Shown here one piece after another: positions 1 through 10,506 of a stretch of 64,000 nt of DNA. This DNA is from Malachius bipustulatus (Eukaryota > Arthropoda > Insecta > Coleoptera > Melyridae). A program made the translations under genes and the position numbers. The notes under the pieces are model-generated. The model had not been told where the DNA came from and did no database searches. It was given only the letters and a program-made list of their open reading frames with translations. The DNA is taken from assembly GCA_910589415.1 (NCBI GenBank), contig OU342632.1:46923341-46987340 (forward strand). The letters are read 5' to 3'. How positions within the stretch are numbered: position 1 is the first letter of the stretch; every line of letters begins with the position of its first letter.

Positions 1-2174
1 AGTGGACTAATCGTCTTTTGCATTTGACTAATTCCAATATGGCACATGTTTTCATGTATGTTTTTTAATAATTTAACGCTAAATTCTTCTGATAAAATTA
101 TTTTTTCTTTTTTTCTAACTTTTTTCAAGTATATACCATGTTTTTCAATTAATTTGTCTTTATTATTTTGTACTTCTTCATTTTTATTTTGATCTGTTTG
201 AATATCTTCCAGTTTAATCAAGTTCACAACCTTTAATTGATCATCTGTATTTTCATCCGATTCTAATACTGGATTTCTGCTTAGACAGTCTGCTTCCACA
301 TTTTTCTCTCCTGGAGCATATTTTATTTTGAAGTCATATTGCGATAAATAATATGTTAAGTCCCCCAACTCTTCATCGGTTCTAGATTTCAGATTCATGT
401 TTTCCAGTGGTTTGTGGTCTGAATAAACTGTAAATGATTTACCCATCAACCAGTATTGCCAATATCTCACAGCCTCTTTAATAGCCAAACATTCCAAGTA
501 TATTGCCTTTTTTTTCTTCTGAGATTCACTTAGTTTTTTTGAAAAGTAAGCTACTGGTTTTTCTTTTCCATTAGGCTGTGTCTGTTTTAAAATGGCTCCA
601 ACCCCTTCTAAAGAAGCATCTGTATAAATATTGATCGGTAAATCTTGGTCAAAAATTTCCAGAACTGGTTGGGAACATAGCATGTTTTTCATCCTCTCAA
701 ATGCTACTTGGCATTCATCGGACCAAACAAACTTTTGATTTTTCCTGAGTAAATTATGCAAAGGATCTAATATTATTGCACTCTTTGGTATGTATTCGTG
801 ATAAAAATTGATTTTTCCTAAAAATTGTCTTACATTTTTTTGAGTTTTAGGGACAGGAAAATTCTTTATTGAAATCAAATTATCCTTTAGTGGTCTGATA
901 GAATTATTTTGTATTATATGACCCAAATATTTCACTAAATCTGATGCAAATGTACATTTTGTAAATTTTAACCTGAAACCTTCTGTTTTGATCGCTTCCA
1001 GCAATTGTGTTAGATGATTAATATGTTCAGAAAAAGTCTTAGAAAATATTAGAATGTCATCTATATAATTAACCGCAAAATCAGTAAGTTTATACTTCCT
1101 CAAAATATTACTTAATATCCTCTGAAAAATTGCCGGTGACGTTTTTAGTCCGAAAGGTAAACAGGTCCATTGGAAATGTCCTTCCTGTGTTACGAATCCC
1201 GTCTTTTTCCTATCTTCGATACGTAGAGGAATTGACCAAAATGCTGAGTTTATATCTAGAGTGGAAAAAAATATGCAATTCCTCGTCTTTATCATAAGGT
1301 CTTCGATTAGCGGAAATGGTTGTGCTTGGGGCACTACTATTTTATTCAAGTCCCTAAAGTCTATACACAGTCTAGATTTTTTGTTTTCCTCTTTTTTAAA
1401 TGCTAAAGTGACAGGCGCTGCAAATGGACTGTAGGATTCTTCTATCAGCTTATTATCTAGCAATTTTGCTATTTGCTCTTCTATCTCTTTTTTATCATTT
1501 ATAGTACATCTGTAAGGCCTCTTACTACAGTATTTGTCTACTAATAGATCTATCCTCGCTTCATATCCATTAACAGTGCCGACATCATAATTATTTTTGG
1601 CAAAAACTGATTTATATTTGCATACCAATCTATTTATTTCAGATTTTTCATGCTGATTTAAATGATTTATTTTTACTTCGATATCTTCCGCCTTTATATG
1701 CTCATTAAAATTTATTTTGTAGTTTTTTGTAGTGTTAGTGTTATCTTCTATACTATCTAATGCAGGATTTGTATTTTTATTTTCAGAAATTTCTTCTATT
1801 TTATTTTTATTATTCAGACTGTGTTTTTGAGTTATTTTTAAATCCTCATTTTGCACAAGTTTGAACTTTTTTATTAAATCTAATCCTATCAAAAAATCAT
1901 ATTTAAAATTTTCTTCATCAATAATGTAAACATCTACATTTTTTTCTAATTCAAAAATTTTTATTTTCAAAGTTGTCAAACCACTAGTTTTTTTAACACC
2001 ATTAATAGTTACCAAATCAGTTATATTCAAATTATTTCCCCTTGTTTTTAGTTTCAATAACTTCGAATTAATCAGAGAAACGTTTGAACCTGAATCGTAA
2101 ACCCCCTGTATTTCTAATTTATCATTCAATCGTAGTTTGACATTTATTAATGGTGTCACTATTCGTTTTTTTGA
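1..2174 (-). CDS. pol: Partial pol of a Ty3/gypsy-type LTR retrotransposon (protease, reverse transcriptase, RNase H, start of integrase)
   Basis: The minus-strand frame is open from about 2174 to the window edge, where it is cut. In order it shows an aspartic protease motif DSGS (codons starting at 2096), the reverse transcriptase strand LCIDFRDLNK (1370-1341), the catalytic YIDD (1067-1056), the RNase H start TDASLEGVGAIL (near 620) and the RNase H motif SDHKPLENMN (near 430). At the edge there is a CHIGISQMQKTI string like the zinc-binding N-terminus of integrase. All these codons share one frame and I saw no stop where I checked, so the copy may be young. The protein would reverse-transcribe and integrate the element. 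It has no start codon of its own and lies in the -1 frame relative to gag, so it is probably made as a Gag-Pol fusion. The rest of integrase and the 3' LTR lie outside the window. Confidence 0.9.
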
Positions 2175-3292
2175 TTAGTTTCGTTTAATTCGGCTTCTAG
2201 TACTGAATTGTTTACATGTTTTATGAAATCTTTCCTTACCTTATCTTCCTCTCTTTTATTAAACCAACATATAGCTTCCGAGTGATAACGATTACCTTTG
2301 TTCAATTTTTCACAAATTTTACATGGGTTTAAGTCTCTACTCTTACTACTAGTTTTTACATTTTCACTTTTTTTCTTACCAAAAATGCTTCTTTTATTTA
2401 CTAAATGTTCATACTTGCTAACTTCATTAAACAAATCCACTGTATCTTCTAGTGCTTCTCTATCAATTCTATTTAGGATGAACTCTGGTAAACCGGCTGC
2501 AATGAGATCCACTAAGGTACCCTTGTCAATTGATCTTCTCATATTTAGTAAAAGTTTTTCTTTTCTTATGGCATAATCCAACAACGAACCATCTTTGTAT
2601 TTAAATAACAATGCATAAGTGACTGGATTCCATCCCTTGTTTGCAAATGATTCACAGAATTTATTTTTCCATGTTGTCCATTCTGAACCTATCCCTAGTT
2701 TCATAATCATTGAACTGTACCATTCTACACAGGACCCATCCATGAACAATCTGAGAATTTCAATTTTTTTGTCATTTGTTGTTACATCAAAGCGGGTGCA
2801 TTCTTTTTCAAAAGTATCAATCCATAGGCTTGCGTTATAATTTCTGCTTGTAAATTTTTCAATCACAAACTTCTCTGCAATGTGTTTTAAGCTCTGCTGT
2901 TTATTTGCTTGTGTATTTTCTACTAGTTTTTCAAATAATCTTTCTAATGTATCTGCTTCTTTTTTTTGTGAAGTAGCTAGTTGTTCTGGATGCACTTCTT
3001 CGAGAAATTGATCCCCAAATTGTAAATTACCATCATCATCTATATAGGTTTTTCTAAGTTCATCGGTCATTGTTATCCAGACTCTTCTAATCTGGTACCT
3101 TTTTTCTAAACTGTTTTTCACTTTATTATATGTAGTTGTTTTAAGTATATCCTTATGATAATTAACTGCTTGAAACTTTTCTGGTATTGCATACGTTTTA
3201 TTATCGCTTGTGGCTATGGAAGTAATTGAGTAAATGTTTGACTTTCCATCATTTCCAGGCAATAGTGTAAATTCAAATCGTAGCTTATCCAT
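2159..3292 (-). CDS. gag: Gag-like capsid/nucleocapsid protein of the same retrotransposon
   Basis: This is a complete 377-residue ORF directly upstream of pol on the same strand. The middle (about residues 140-300) has the tryptophan-rich helical look of a retrotransposon capsid domain. Near residues 325-345 there is one zinc knuckle of the form C-x2-C-x9-H-x4-C, a variant spacing seen in insect Ty3-type elements. The protein would package element RNA into particles in the cytoplasm. The ATG at 3292 is the first in frame and the TAG stop at 2161-2159 overlaps the pol frame. Sequence is intact, without stops or frameshifts. The exact lineage within Ty3/gypsy is not settled from this region. 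Confidence 0.85.
   Translation of the reverse strand: MDKLRFEFTLLPGNDGKSNIYSITSIATSDNKTYAIPEKFQAVNYHKDILKTTTYNKVKNSLEKRYQIRRVWITMTDELRKTYIDDDGNLQFGDQFLEEVHPEQLATSQKKEADTLERLFEKLVENTQANKQQSLKHIAEKFVIEKFTSRNYNASLWIDTFEKECTRFDVTTNDKKIEILRLFMDGSCVEWYSSMIMKLGIGSEWTTWKNKFCESFANKGWNPVTYALLFKYKDGSLLDYAIRKEKLLLNMRRSIDKGTLVDLIAAGLPEFILNRIDREALEDTVDLFNEVSKYEHLVNKRSIFGKKKSENVKTSSKSRDLNPCKICEKLNKGNRYHSEAICWFNKREEDKVRKDFIKHVNNSVLEAELNETNQKNE
2165..2171 (-). promoter_or_regulatory. -1 ribosomal frameshift slippery heptamer A AAA AAC at the gag/pol junction
   Basis: On the minus strand seven A residues are followed by C. In the gag frame they read A|AAA|AAC, the canonical X-XXY-YYZ heptamer. It sits three codons (counting the stop) before the end of gag, and slipping back by one base enters exactly the frame that carries DSGS, RT and RNase H. 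No strong stem-loop directly downstream was obvious by eye, so efficiency is unknown. Confidence 0.75.
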
Positions 3293-3645
3293 AATTATTT
3301 CAATTTTAAACTAAAAATGTCGTTTTATAATGTTATAATAGCTATCCTCTATATCTTCTAAGGTCGACAAATTGAAATAATAAACTAGACTGTTGTTGCT
3401 CTGTAAACAAAGTTTTATTCTATTAACTACCTAATTACTAAACTACTACTAATATTAAACTATATTACAATAATTAAAAAACCCACCTGTAAACAAAGAA
3501 ACGACATTCAAAGTTTATTGCCTCGCTTTGTCTATTCCCTTTTACATGGGGGTTCTTTCTTAAAATAAATGGAATACAATAACAACCACTATAACTACTC
3601 ATTTCAGATAAAATAATTACTGATTGATAAATAAAATTATATTAT
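3293..3645 (-). other. Leader/5' LTR region of the retrotransposon, boundaries not resolved
   Basis: This AT-rich stretch lies upstream of gag and should hold the primer-binding site and 5' LTR. Two similar words, ttgtttacag, occur near 3397 and 3494 on the minus strand. I could not find a convincing TG..CA LTR boundary or a tRNA-complementary primer site, and the other LTR is not in the window for comparison. Confidence 0.35.
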
Positions 3646-3649
3646 TATC

Positions 3650-5345
3650 TGGTGAGTTCATTCCACCTCTACCTACAACACCATTACCTGCGCGGCGCGC
3701 GGCACAATTCAAAATTAAGGAAATTCATTATTTCCTTTACACGCAGCTTGCGAGTGGCCGCGTCGATGCAGCTCTTCCTGAGACCTTTTATATCAATGCC
3801 GTCGTACCTCAGGGATCCATTTTATCTCCAACTCTCTTTCTTATATACAGGGTTATTCACGGTATACGCCACGGAAGATTATGGCCGTGTCTCTGGATTT
3901 TAGGATCTTTTTATTTTTGGAGTGGATAGAGACCCGGCAGAGGTACGTTTTAAAATTATATTCATAATGTACAGGTGTCCCAAAAGCATGAAACGTATCA
4001 AAGTTATGTTTTTTTAAATGGAATGCTCCTATGTTATTGCATTTTTAGATTGTATGAGAAGAGAAAATAAGATTGGCTTTTACAGTTGGTGTTTAAATTC
4101 AGAAGTTTTTGAGTTATAAACAAGTGAAAATCGTCATTTTTCAAGTTCAAGGCCCTGTACAACGAAAACGGCTAAAGATAGAGAAAAACGGCTTACATGT
4201 CCCTATTTTAACTTTTCATGTACTATCCTATGGTATAGAAACATTTGTACATTCTTTGATTTATTTATTTGTAGACGCGTGGAGAAATCTCAGAATTTTT
4301 AAATTTTTTTATCACCCTGTATAAACATTTCATCTACATCATTGAATAGTACATGAAAAGTTAAAATAGGGACATGGAAGCCGTTTTTCTCTATCTTGAG
4401 CCGTTTTCCTTGTACAGGGCCTTGAACTTGAAAAATTACGATTTTCACTTGTTTATAACTCACAAACTTCTGAATTTAAACACCAACTGTAAAAGCCAAT
4501 CTTCTTTTTTCTTCCTAGGCAATCTAAAAATGCAATAACATAGGAGCATTCCATTTAAAAAAACATAACTTTGATATGTTTCATGCTTTTGGGACATCCT
4601 GTACATTATGAATATAATTTTAAAATGTACCTCTGCCGGGTCTCTATCCACTCCAAAAATAAAAAGATCCTAAAATCCAGAGACACGGCCATAAACTTCT
4701 GTGGCGTATACCGTGAATAACCCTGTATATTAATTATCTGCTCGAAACGACAATAAACCCAATTAACACTTTTGCCGATGACATGCAGTACACTTAATTA
4801 TCTTCCTATACCTTAGATGCGCGAACTTCGCCCATCGACGCACTTTTTGGCAGAGAGTAAAAAGTCTCAATACTTAACAAAGATTTCCAAGAAATTCTAA
4901 ATTTTGGGGTGAAAGAAATGGGCAGTTTAATGCTGAGAAAACACAGTCTGTCAACTTCTATAAAAAAGTCAACGGTTTAGAGTTTATAGAGCCAGATATG
5001 GTGATGGTCTCTTTTTCCATCGCCATCTCTTCGTTTGCTTGGCATGAGTCTGGGGGCAAACATGTCTTGGCATGATTATGTTACAGGTCTGGCGAAGAGT
5101 GCTTCTCAAAAACTTGGAAAACTGTTCCGTGCAAAAGAAATTTTATACGTCTCCAACAGCTTTCGAAAAATTTCGATATAGTCGAACCAACATATATAGG
5201 TAGTGACCATCGAAGAAAAGTTGCTGACCTGAGCCTGTTTTACAGATATTTTATGGGAAGTGTTCTGAGGAATACAACCTCCAACGTGAATCGATATCTC
5301 CGCTCATGCACACCGCTCTTAAGAGCGTCGGAGGGATTCAAAAAA
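3650..5345 (+). pseudogene. Decayed non-LTR retrotransposon reverse transcriptase, split by a palindromic element
   Basis: Left of the insertion the plus strand reads VPQGSILSPTLFLIY (about 3803-3847), a conserved RT motif of jockey/CR1/I-type LINEs. Right of it the reading continues into INTFADDMQYT (about 4762-4795), the catalytic ADD box. Further on, MSWHDYVTGLAKSASQKLGK (near 5060-5120) matches the usual post-RT region. Several stops and frameshifts follow, and the start is missing. The copy is therefore dead. It ends near an A-rich stretch at 5340-5360, which may be the remains of its tail. Clade assignment (jockey, CR1 or I) is uncertain. Confidence 0.75.
3848..4725. mobile_element. Palindromic TA-flanked MITE (CAGGGTTATTCACGG termini) inserted in the LINE
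   Basis: The element is 878 bp. It begins CAGGGTTATTCACGGTATAC and ends with the inverse, and the arms match almost to the centre (loop near 4240-4340). It is flanked by TA at 3846-3847 and 4726-4727. Removing it and one TA joins the two halves of the host RT in frame, which fixes both ends. No transposase is encoded; short ORFs inside are palindrome reflections. TA duplication suggests a Tc1/mariner-type mobiliser, by inference. Confidence 0.85.
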
Positions 5346-7647
5346 AAAAACTAAAAAAAAAATTATTGAGGGTCTAGTAAACTAAACTAAAGGTTGCTTA
5401 CAATCAATTTTGGCAGTATTCGCTTCGTTGGATCTTCAAAGCTCTTCGTAATTGGTTTCGATACGATGCGATAATTCGATTGCGCGGATCTTCTAAATAT
5501 TAAACCGTGCAAGACCTTATTGAGATAATTCCAAATAGAAAAATTCATATGACCCAAATCTGGTGTCTGGTGTTGTTATCTGGAGTTATTATGGATAAAA
5601 CGTCCTCCTCGTCCTATATCCATTGATCGGGATGCACAACTCCCACGAGTTGAAGCGCGGCTGGAACTTCTTATAGAAATAACAATGGGATTCACAGCTC
5701 GGCCTTAATGGCAGAAAGTGCATACGGTTCAATAGAAAAATACCCAATATGATTGCAATCTACCATACTTACATCATGGAAAAATTATTGATGGCTTCGT
5801 TCTACAATAGCATGTCGATTGTCTTCGGCCCATGATTCTTTGGATGGAATTGATTGTATTTTTGTTGAAAAACTCTTCATCATCAGTGAATGATATACAT
5901 TACGTTTGCCCCAAGCAAGCTTTCTTTTGTCGCAAAACGAACAACAAAAGACCATTCGAGGTATATAAACTCGCGGATAAAAAGGTGTTGGACACGTTAC
6001 ATTTATATGGAATAGGTATTTTGCTTTATTATTAGGGAAACATTCTGTTGTCAATATTTTGTGCCAGTCCATTTTCTCTTCGTTTATTTTGCCTTACAGC
6101 GTTTTTAATCTTTTGATTTTCCACTGTACCAAGTAAGTATGTATAGGTAAACCACCCGCGCAATTGTTTTCGGTTGCAAGAAACTTCCCTCACACAAAAG
6201 GCAAAACCTCGGGCAAAACTATAATAAGTAATAAGTACCCAATTGTCAGTTTGGTATAAATCTGTGTTTAAGGTAGCCAATCTTCCACACGCTACAAGGT
6301 TCTTTTTTTAAGTTACATCATTTATTTACCGGAAATAGGAATTTAACAAAAGAAGCTATATGATGCCAACTAAAGCAGCATCATAAATGTTCCATCACCA
6401 TTCACACAATTTGACAGCATATTACATTTTTTCACAAAAATCTCAATAGGAATAATAGGTATGGGCAGGTAATAACAGGAACAGGTAATAAGCATTTCCT
6501 TAATCGTTACTATGCTTTTACCGCTAAAAAGCCATGACGTTAAGTCCTTTTATACAACAAACAAATATTCTGTTTAGGTATACCTATACTTAAACTATGA
6601 GGGTAAAAAGTATGCTAAAAAGTAAATTCAAACAAATTAAAATGAGGTAGGTAATACTAATAATATTGAAGCCAAGAACGTATCTACAGTTTTCCCAATA
6701 AGCCTAAATGCACTTACACCCACCAGCACAACTAGGAAAATATTATTGTTATTGATATTTTATTCAATTTTCACACTTTATCGAAGTTAACCTGTTTGAC
6801 TTAATAGGTATATGAATTGATTAACAAATTTCGCGACATCTGCACACAAGCCACCGACCACCGGCTGTGCTGTTTTACCAGTTCTCTTGTTACATTACCT
6901 GATGTTATTCTCTGTCACTTCAACTTGATATTATGACTGAAACACCCTGTATGGTACCTTACCTATGTGACACCTGACCTGACTGACACCCACAAGCATA
7001 ACTTGTGTGGTGTGTTTGTTTGCGAACAAACAAACAGTAGCAGGTATACTTCAAACAGAAAAGAAAGAATGCGGATTCCTCGGCCTTCCCGATGCATCAA
7101 AAAACCTATTCACAGGAATAAAAGGTTATTCAACTGCACTGAAAACGAATTAAATGCCTAGAGCAGAATTCCTGATATTTATGTCCTAACGTTTTGTCCA
7201 CAGTATGTGCCATTCTTTTCCCACGTTCGTAAGACTGTGCATGATTATACCTTTTCACGGTGATTTTGTCTTCTTTTGCTTGAATGCATTGTTTACGCGA
7301 TTTGTGGTGACAGAATTTGTGAAAATTTTACCTTGAATAGTCGAAAATATGCAGTTACTTCCGCGTTGAAATTATTATTGTGAACCAATTCTGCCAGTCA
7401 TTTAAATATCAATATCGGCGACAAAACAACATAGGGAGATAAAAAACATTGAATCAGGGCTTATATTTTTTTGGAAATCTTTGGATTTTGGGCAAATCTA
7501 ATTAAAAATGCGATAAATTTACCTAAATGAAAGACGTCAGTTTTTCGTTTCTTGAAAATCAGATATCGGATTCTTAATCAACGACCACGAAAGCCTCAGT
7601 CATGAATTTGGTGAAAACTCTGACTTGAAGTAAATCAGGTCATTATT
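5346..7647. other. No recognisable gene
   Basis: This 2.3-kb stretch is AT-rich with stops in all frames and no motif I recognise. A lone acaccctgtat word near 6945 resembles the end of the CAGGGTGT element class, but no partner end was found upstream. Short ORFs here show no protein family features. Confidence 0.5.
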
Positions 7648-7649
7648 TA

Positions 7650-8204
7650 CATCCGCGGCTCCTACAGTTTTACTATGGCACCTATATAGGGGTGGAGGAC
7701 ATACCTATAGTAACACCAGGAAGGTATTAATTTGCCTTGCAAATGAAAGATAAGCGAACAAAAGGGCATCAAAAGAAGGTCTTCCTGAGTGCGGTCCTGT
7801 TTAGAACAGCGAAAATCACAATAAACATGCAAGGTCAGAGTGTCGAGTGGACGGCGGAAACTCGTAATATCAACACCAGAGCCGGTCTGGTAACATACGC
7901 AACTTACGAACCGCATTCAAACGTAGTCGGACCATAATAGCGAGCGATGTCGCGTATTTTGGAATATATAGATGCAAAATAAACGCAAAATTCAAAATAA
8001 AAACTGTGCTATTGTTATTCTCGAAGATTTTCCTTGCCCTGAAAGTGAAAAAAAAAAATAGAAATTCCACCGTAGTGCCAAAGAGGCCTTAGTGGTGACC
8101 TTGATATTAGTTTGCAATGGCTGTTTTTAGCTTCTTACCCACCCAGTACCCCTATTTCGCTCCTCGGTCCCGAAAAAATTTATGAAACGTAGGAGCCGCG
8201 GATG
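7650..8204. mobile_element. Short TIR element (CATCCGCGGCTCCTAC termini) flanked by TA
   Basis: The sequence catccgcggctcctac at 7650-7665 recurs inverted at 8189-8204, and both sides are flanked by TA (7648-7649 and 8205-8206). The 555-bp interior is not obviously palindromic and has no transposase. It looks like a non-autonomous DNA transposon. Confidence 0.6.
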
Positions 8205-8493
8205 TATACAATTACCGTAAATCATTTTGAAGAGTATTTTGAAATGGAAAAAATTAAAATACCCGTCATATATGTCATAGGGAATATGTCATTATATCAG
8301 CTCAAATACTAGAATTTTTGTCATAACCTATTTTGGCTCATTCCCCCCCCCCCCACCCCCCCAAAGGTGTCATTTTTGGAAACTTTTACCTTTTGCACCA
8401 TAAGAAATTTCAAGAAAAGTTCCCAACTGTAGCTGTTCAATGAGAGTGCGATTCAAAATGGCAGCCACCCTTTGCGGATCAGAGGGGGAAAAC

Positions 8494-8840
8494 TGGACCC
8501 CCTTTGGCAATAAGGAACCAACTGACAAATTTTGCTAAAATGAGTTAGCTGATGGTTCTTTAAAATCACAAAAATGTGTTTTATAAATTAGCAATAGAGA
8601 TCTAACCTTAAATAGCTACTTGCGCCACCTATGAGCAATAAGATGTAATTGAAATTTTAAGAATGTTACTTTTTTAGATAAGGAACAAGATGTAATATTT
8701 TTGGAAATAAAAAACCAGTTAACAATAACTTAAAGCTCTATAAATTCTCTACTAATTTTTTTTTAAGAAATTTTATTAAAACCCGTTTTTCTCCTCTATG
8801 TGACTTTGTCAGTTGGTTCCTTTTTGCCAAAGGGGGTCCA
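8494..8840. mobile_element. Short inverted-repeat element with TGGACCCCCTTTGGC termini
   Basis: The word tggaccccctttggcaataa followed by ggaaccaactgacaaa at 8494-8529 returns inverted at about 8804-8840 with one or two changes. The interior is AT-rich and non-coding. A target-site duplication was not clear. It lies just right of a poly-C tract (8343-8362). Confidence 0.55.
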
Positions 8841-9419
8841 ACTATAGGCTGGCTGGAGTGTTCTATGGGCACTCCCTAATACCTACCATTTAAAAATCAT
8901 CAAACTTCTAATAAACGCAGTTCCAGCCCTTTTTTGACTAAGTATTTGGACCACTGTCTAACAATGCATTTGACAATCGGTATATTGCTTCGACATTTTT
9001 TTTCATCTCAGGCAAAACATAATTTATTATTGCAGTTACATCATATTCCCGCAACGTTCGTCGTTAACAAAAAAACACCATTTCCATGATAATTTTCAAC
9101 AAAATAAGGTCCTACAGACCTTGAACCAAAAATCATCACCGATCAGTGTTAACTACGTTAACTGTTCAAGAATTTTATGTTTTATTACAAGATTTCGAGG
9201 GCCATTCAAATTTAAGTTACTTAATTTGGAATTTTTGTCTTGAGTCGAGCATCATTCTAGCTTGTTCTTATCTGGAGTTTTAGCTTTGACATGAGCCCTA
9301 GATTTGGAAAATCGGTTTACAGGTAGAAAAGTCATCAGTGAGCAAGACTAAAAAGTGGATTTTTGAGATCAATCTGAACGACCCAATCCCAAACGGTACG
9401 GTGAAGACAGAGACAACGA
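8841..9419. other. No gene seen
   Basis: AT-rich sequence without ORFs or repeats that I could recognise. Confidence 0.4.
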
Positions 9420-10165
9420 TGTTTCACTGGTTTTTCTCGGAATTTCTCAGAATTTATATTTCGGAGTTACAACTGGGAATTTAATTTTGAGTTATAATTT
9501 GGAAATTTAAATATCCCAGATATTTAAAATACTGACTTAGGTATAACTAAGAATTCAATATTCCGAGTTATAATAACTCAGCGAATTTCCGAGATATGAG
9601 ATATAAAGTCAAATATCTCAGATATTTGAAATTCTAACTTATAAATAAAAATTGTAATATTCCTACTTATAACTCAGAATTATATAGGCAAAATTCCCAG
9701 TGTACCTCGGTGAAATTCCGAGATATAAGTCAATTCTCTCATATATTTAACATTCCTAACTTACAACTAAAAATTCCAATATTCCGAGTTATAACTCAGC
9801 GAATTTCCGAGACATAAGTCAAATATCTCAGATAGTTAAAATTCTGACTTATATTAAAAATTATAATATTCGGAATTATAACTCGAAATTTTAAGGCAAA
9901 ATTCCAAGTGTCGTACCTCGGTGAAATTACGAGATATAAGTCAAATATCTCAGATATTTGAAATTCTGACTTATAACTAAACATTCTAATTATCCGAGTT
10001 GTAACTCAGAATTTTACGAAGCTCTGGAAGGGTACGAAGCTCTGGAAGGGACATCCCAAATAAAAAATTCTGAGATATAAGCGAAGATATAAGTCAAATA
10101 CCTATTTAAATTAAAACCTATTTAAAAATCTGACTTATAAGATAAGTAAGAATTTTTATTATTCC
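9420..10165. repeat. Degenerate repeat field of short palindromic words (ccgagatataagtcaaatat type)
   Basis: The phrase ccgagatataagtcaaatat and its variants recur near 9598, 9717, 9807 and 9930, separated by variants of ttccgagttataactcag. A larger unit starting caaaattcc..agtgt recurs at about 9690 and 9896, giving a second period near 206 bp. Many sub-words (atatctcagatat, gagttataactc) are near-palindromic. It closes with a perfect 17-18-bp duplication, acgaagctctggaaggg, at 10016-10050. No coding potential. Confidence 0.6.
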
Positions 10166-10423
10166 AAGTAATAACTCACTTTTGTTGACTCAATGCGAAC
10201 AAAAAATAAAAACTAAAAAATACACAATGATGGAATTAGATTACGCCGAGGGACACTTATTAAGTGAGTAGGTAAAATTTATTGTTAGAGCAAAAAGTCG
10301 TAAGAAATGTCTACTTATAAAAAATTAGAAAATTACAAAATATTAAAAGAATGTAAATTCTTTTTAAATGGAAAAAAAAAACAATTTTCGGTGCAAAAAC
10401 GTGACTCAGATAAGTAACCAATC

Positions 10424-10428
10424 AAAAA
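10424..10428 (-). terminator. RNA polymerase III terminator of the tRNA
   Basis: On the minus strand five T residues follow about six bases after the tRNA 3' end, the usual pol III stop signal. Confidence 0.7.
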
Positions 10429-10434
10429 GCTTCC

Positions 10435-10506
10435 TGCCTCCTGTGAGGATTGAACTCACGACCCCTGGTTTACGAGACCAGTGCTCTACCACTGAGCTAA
10501 AGAGGC
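10435..10506 (-). tRNA. tRNA-Thr (anticodon CGT)
   Basis: The 72-nt minus-strand sequence folds as a full cloverleaf. The acceptor GCCTCTT pairs with AGGAGGC (one G-U), and the discriminator is A. The D arm holds the A box TAGCTCAGTGG. The anticodon stem CTGGT/ACCAG closes the seven-base loop CTCGTAA, giving anticodon CGT, which reads ACG (threonine). The T arm is GTGAG-TTCAATC-CTCAC and contains the B box. There is no intron, and CCA is not encoded, as expected for a eukaryotic nuclear tRNA. A T5 terminator follows. It looks functional. Confidence 0.95.

Noticed and set aside
6935..6955. End of another CAGGGTGT palindrome
   Set aside because: No inverted partner was found within several kilobases upstream.
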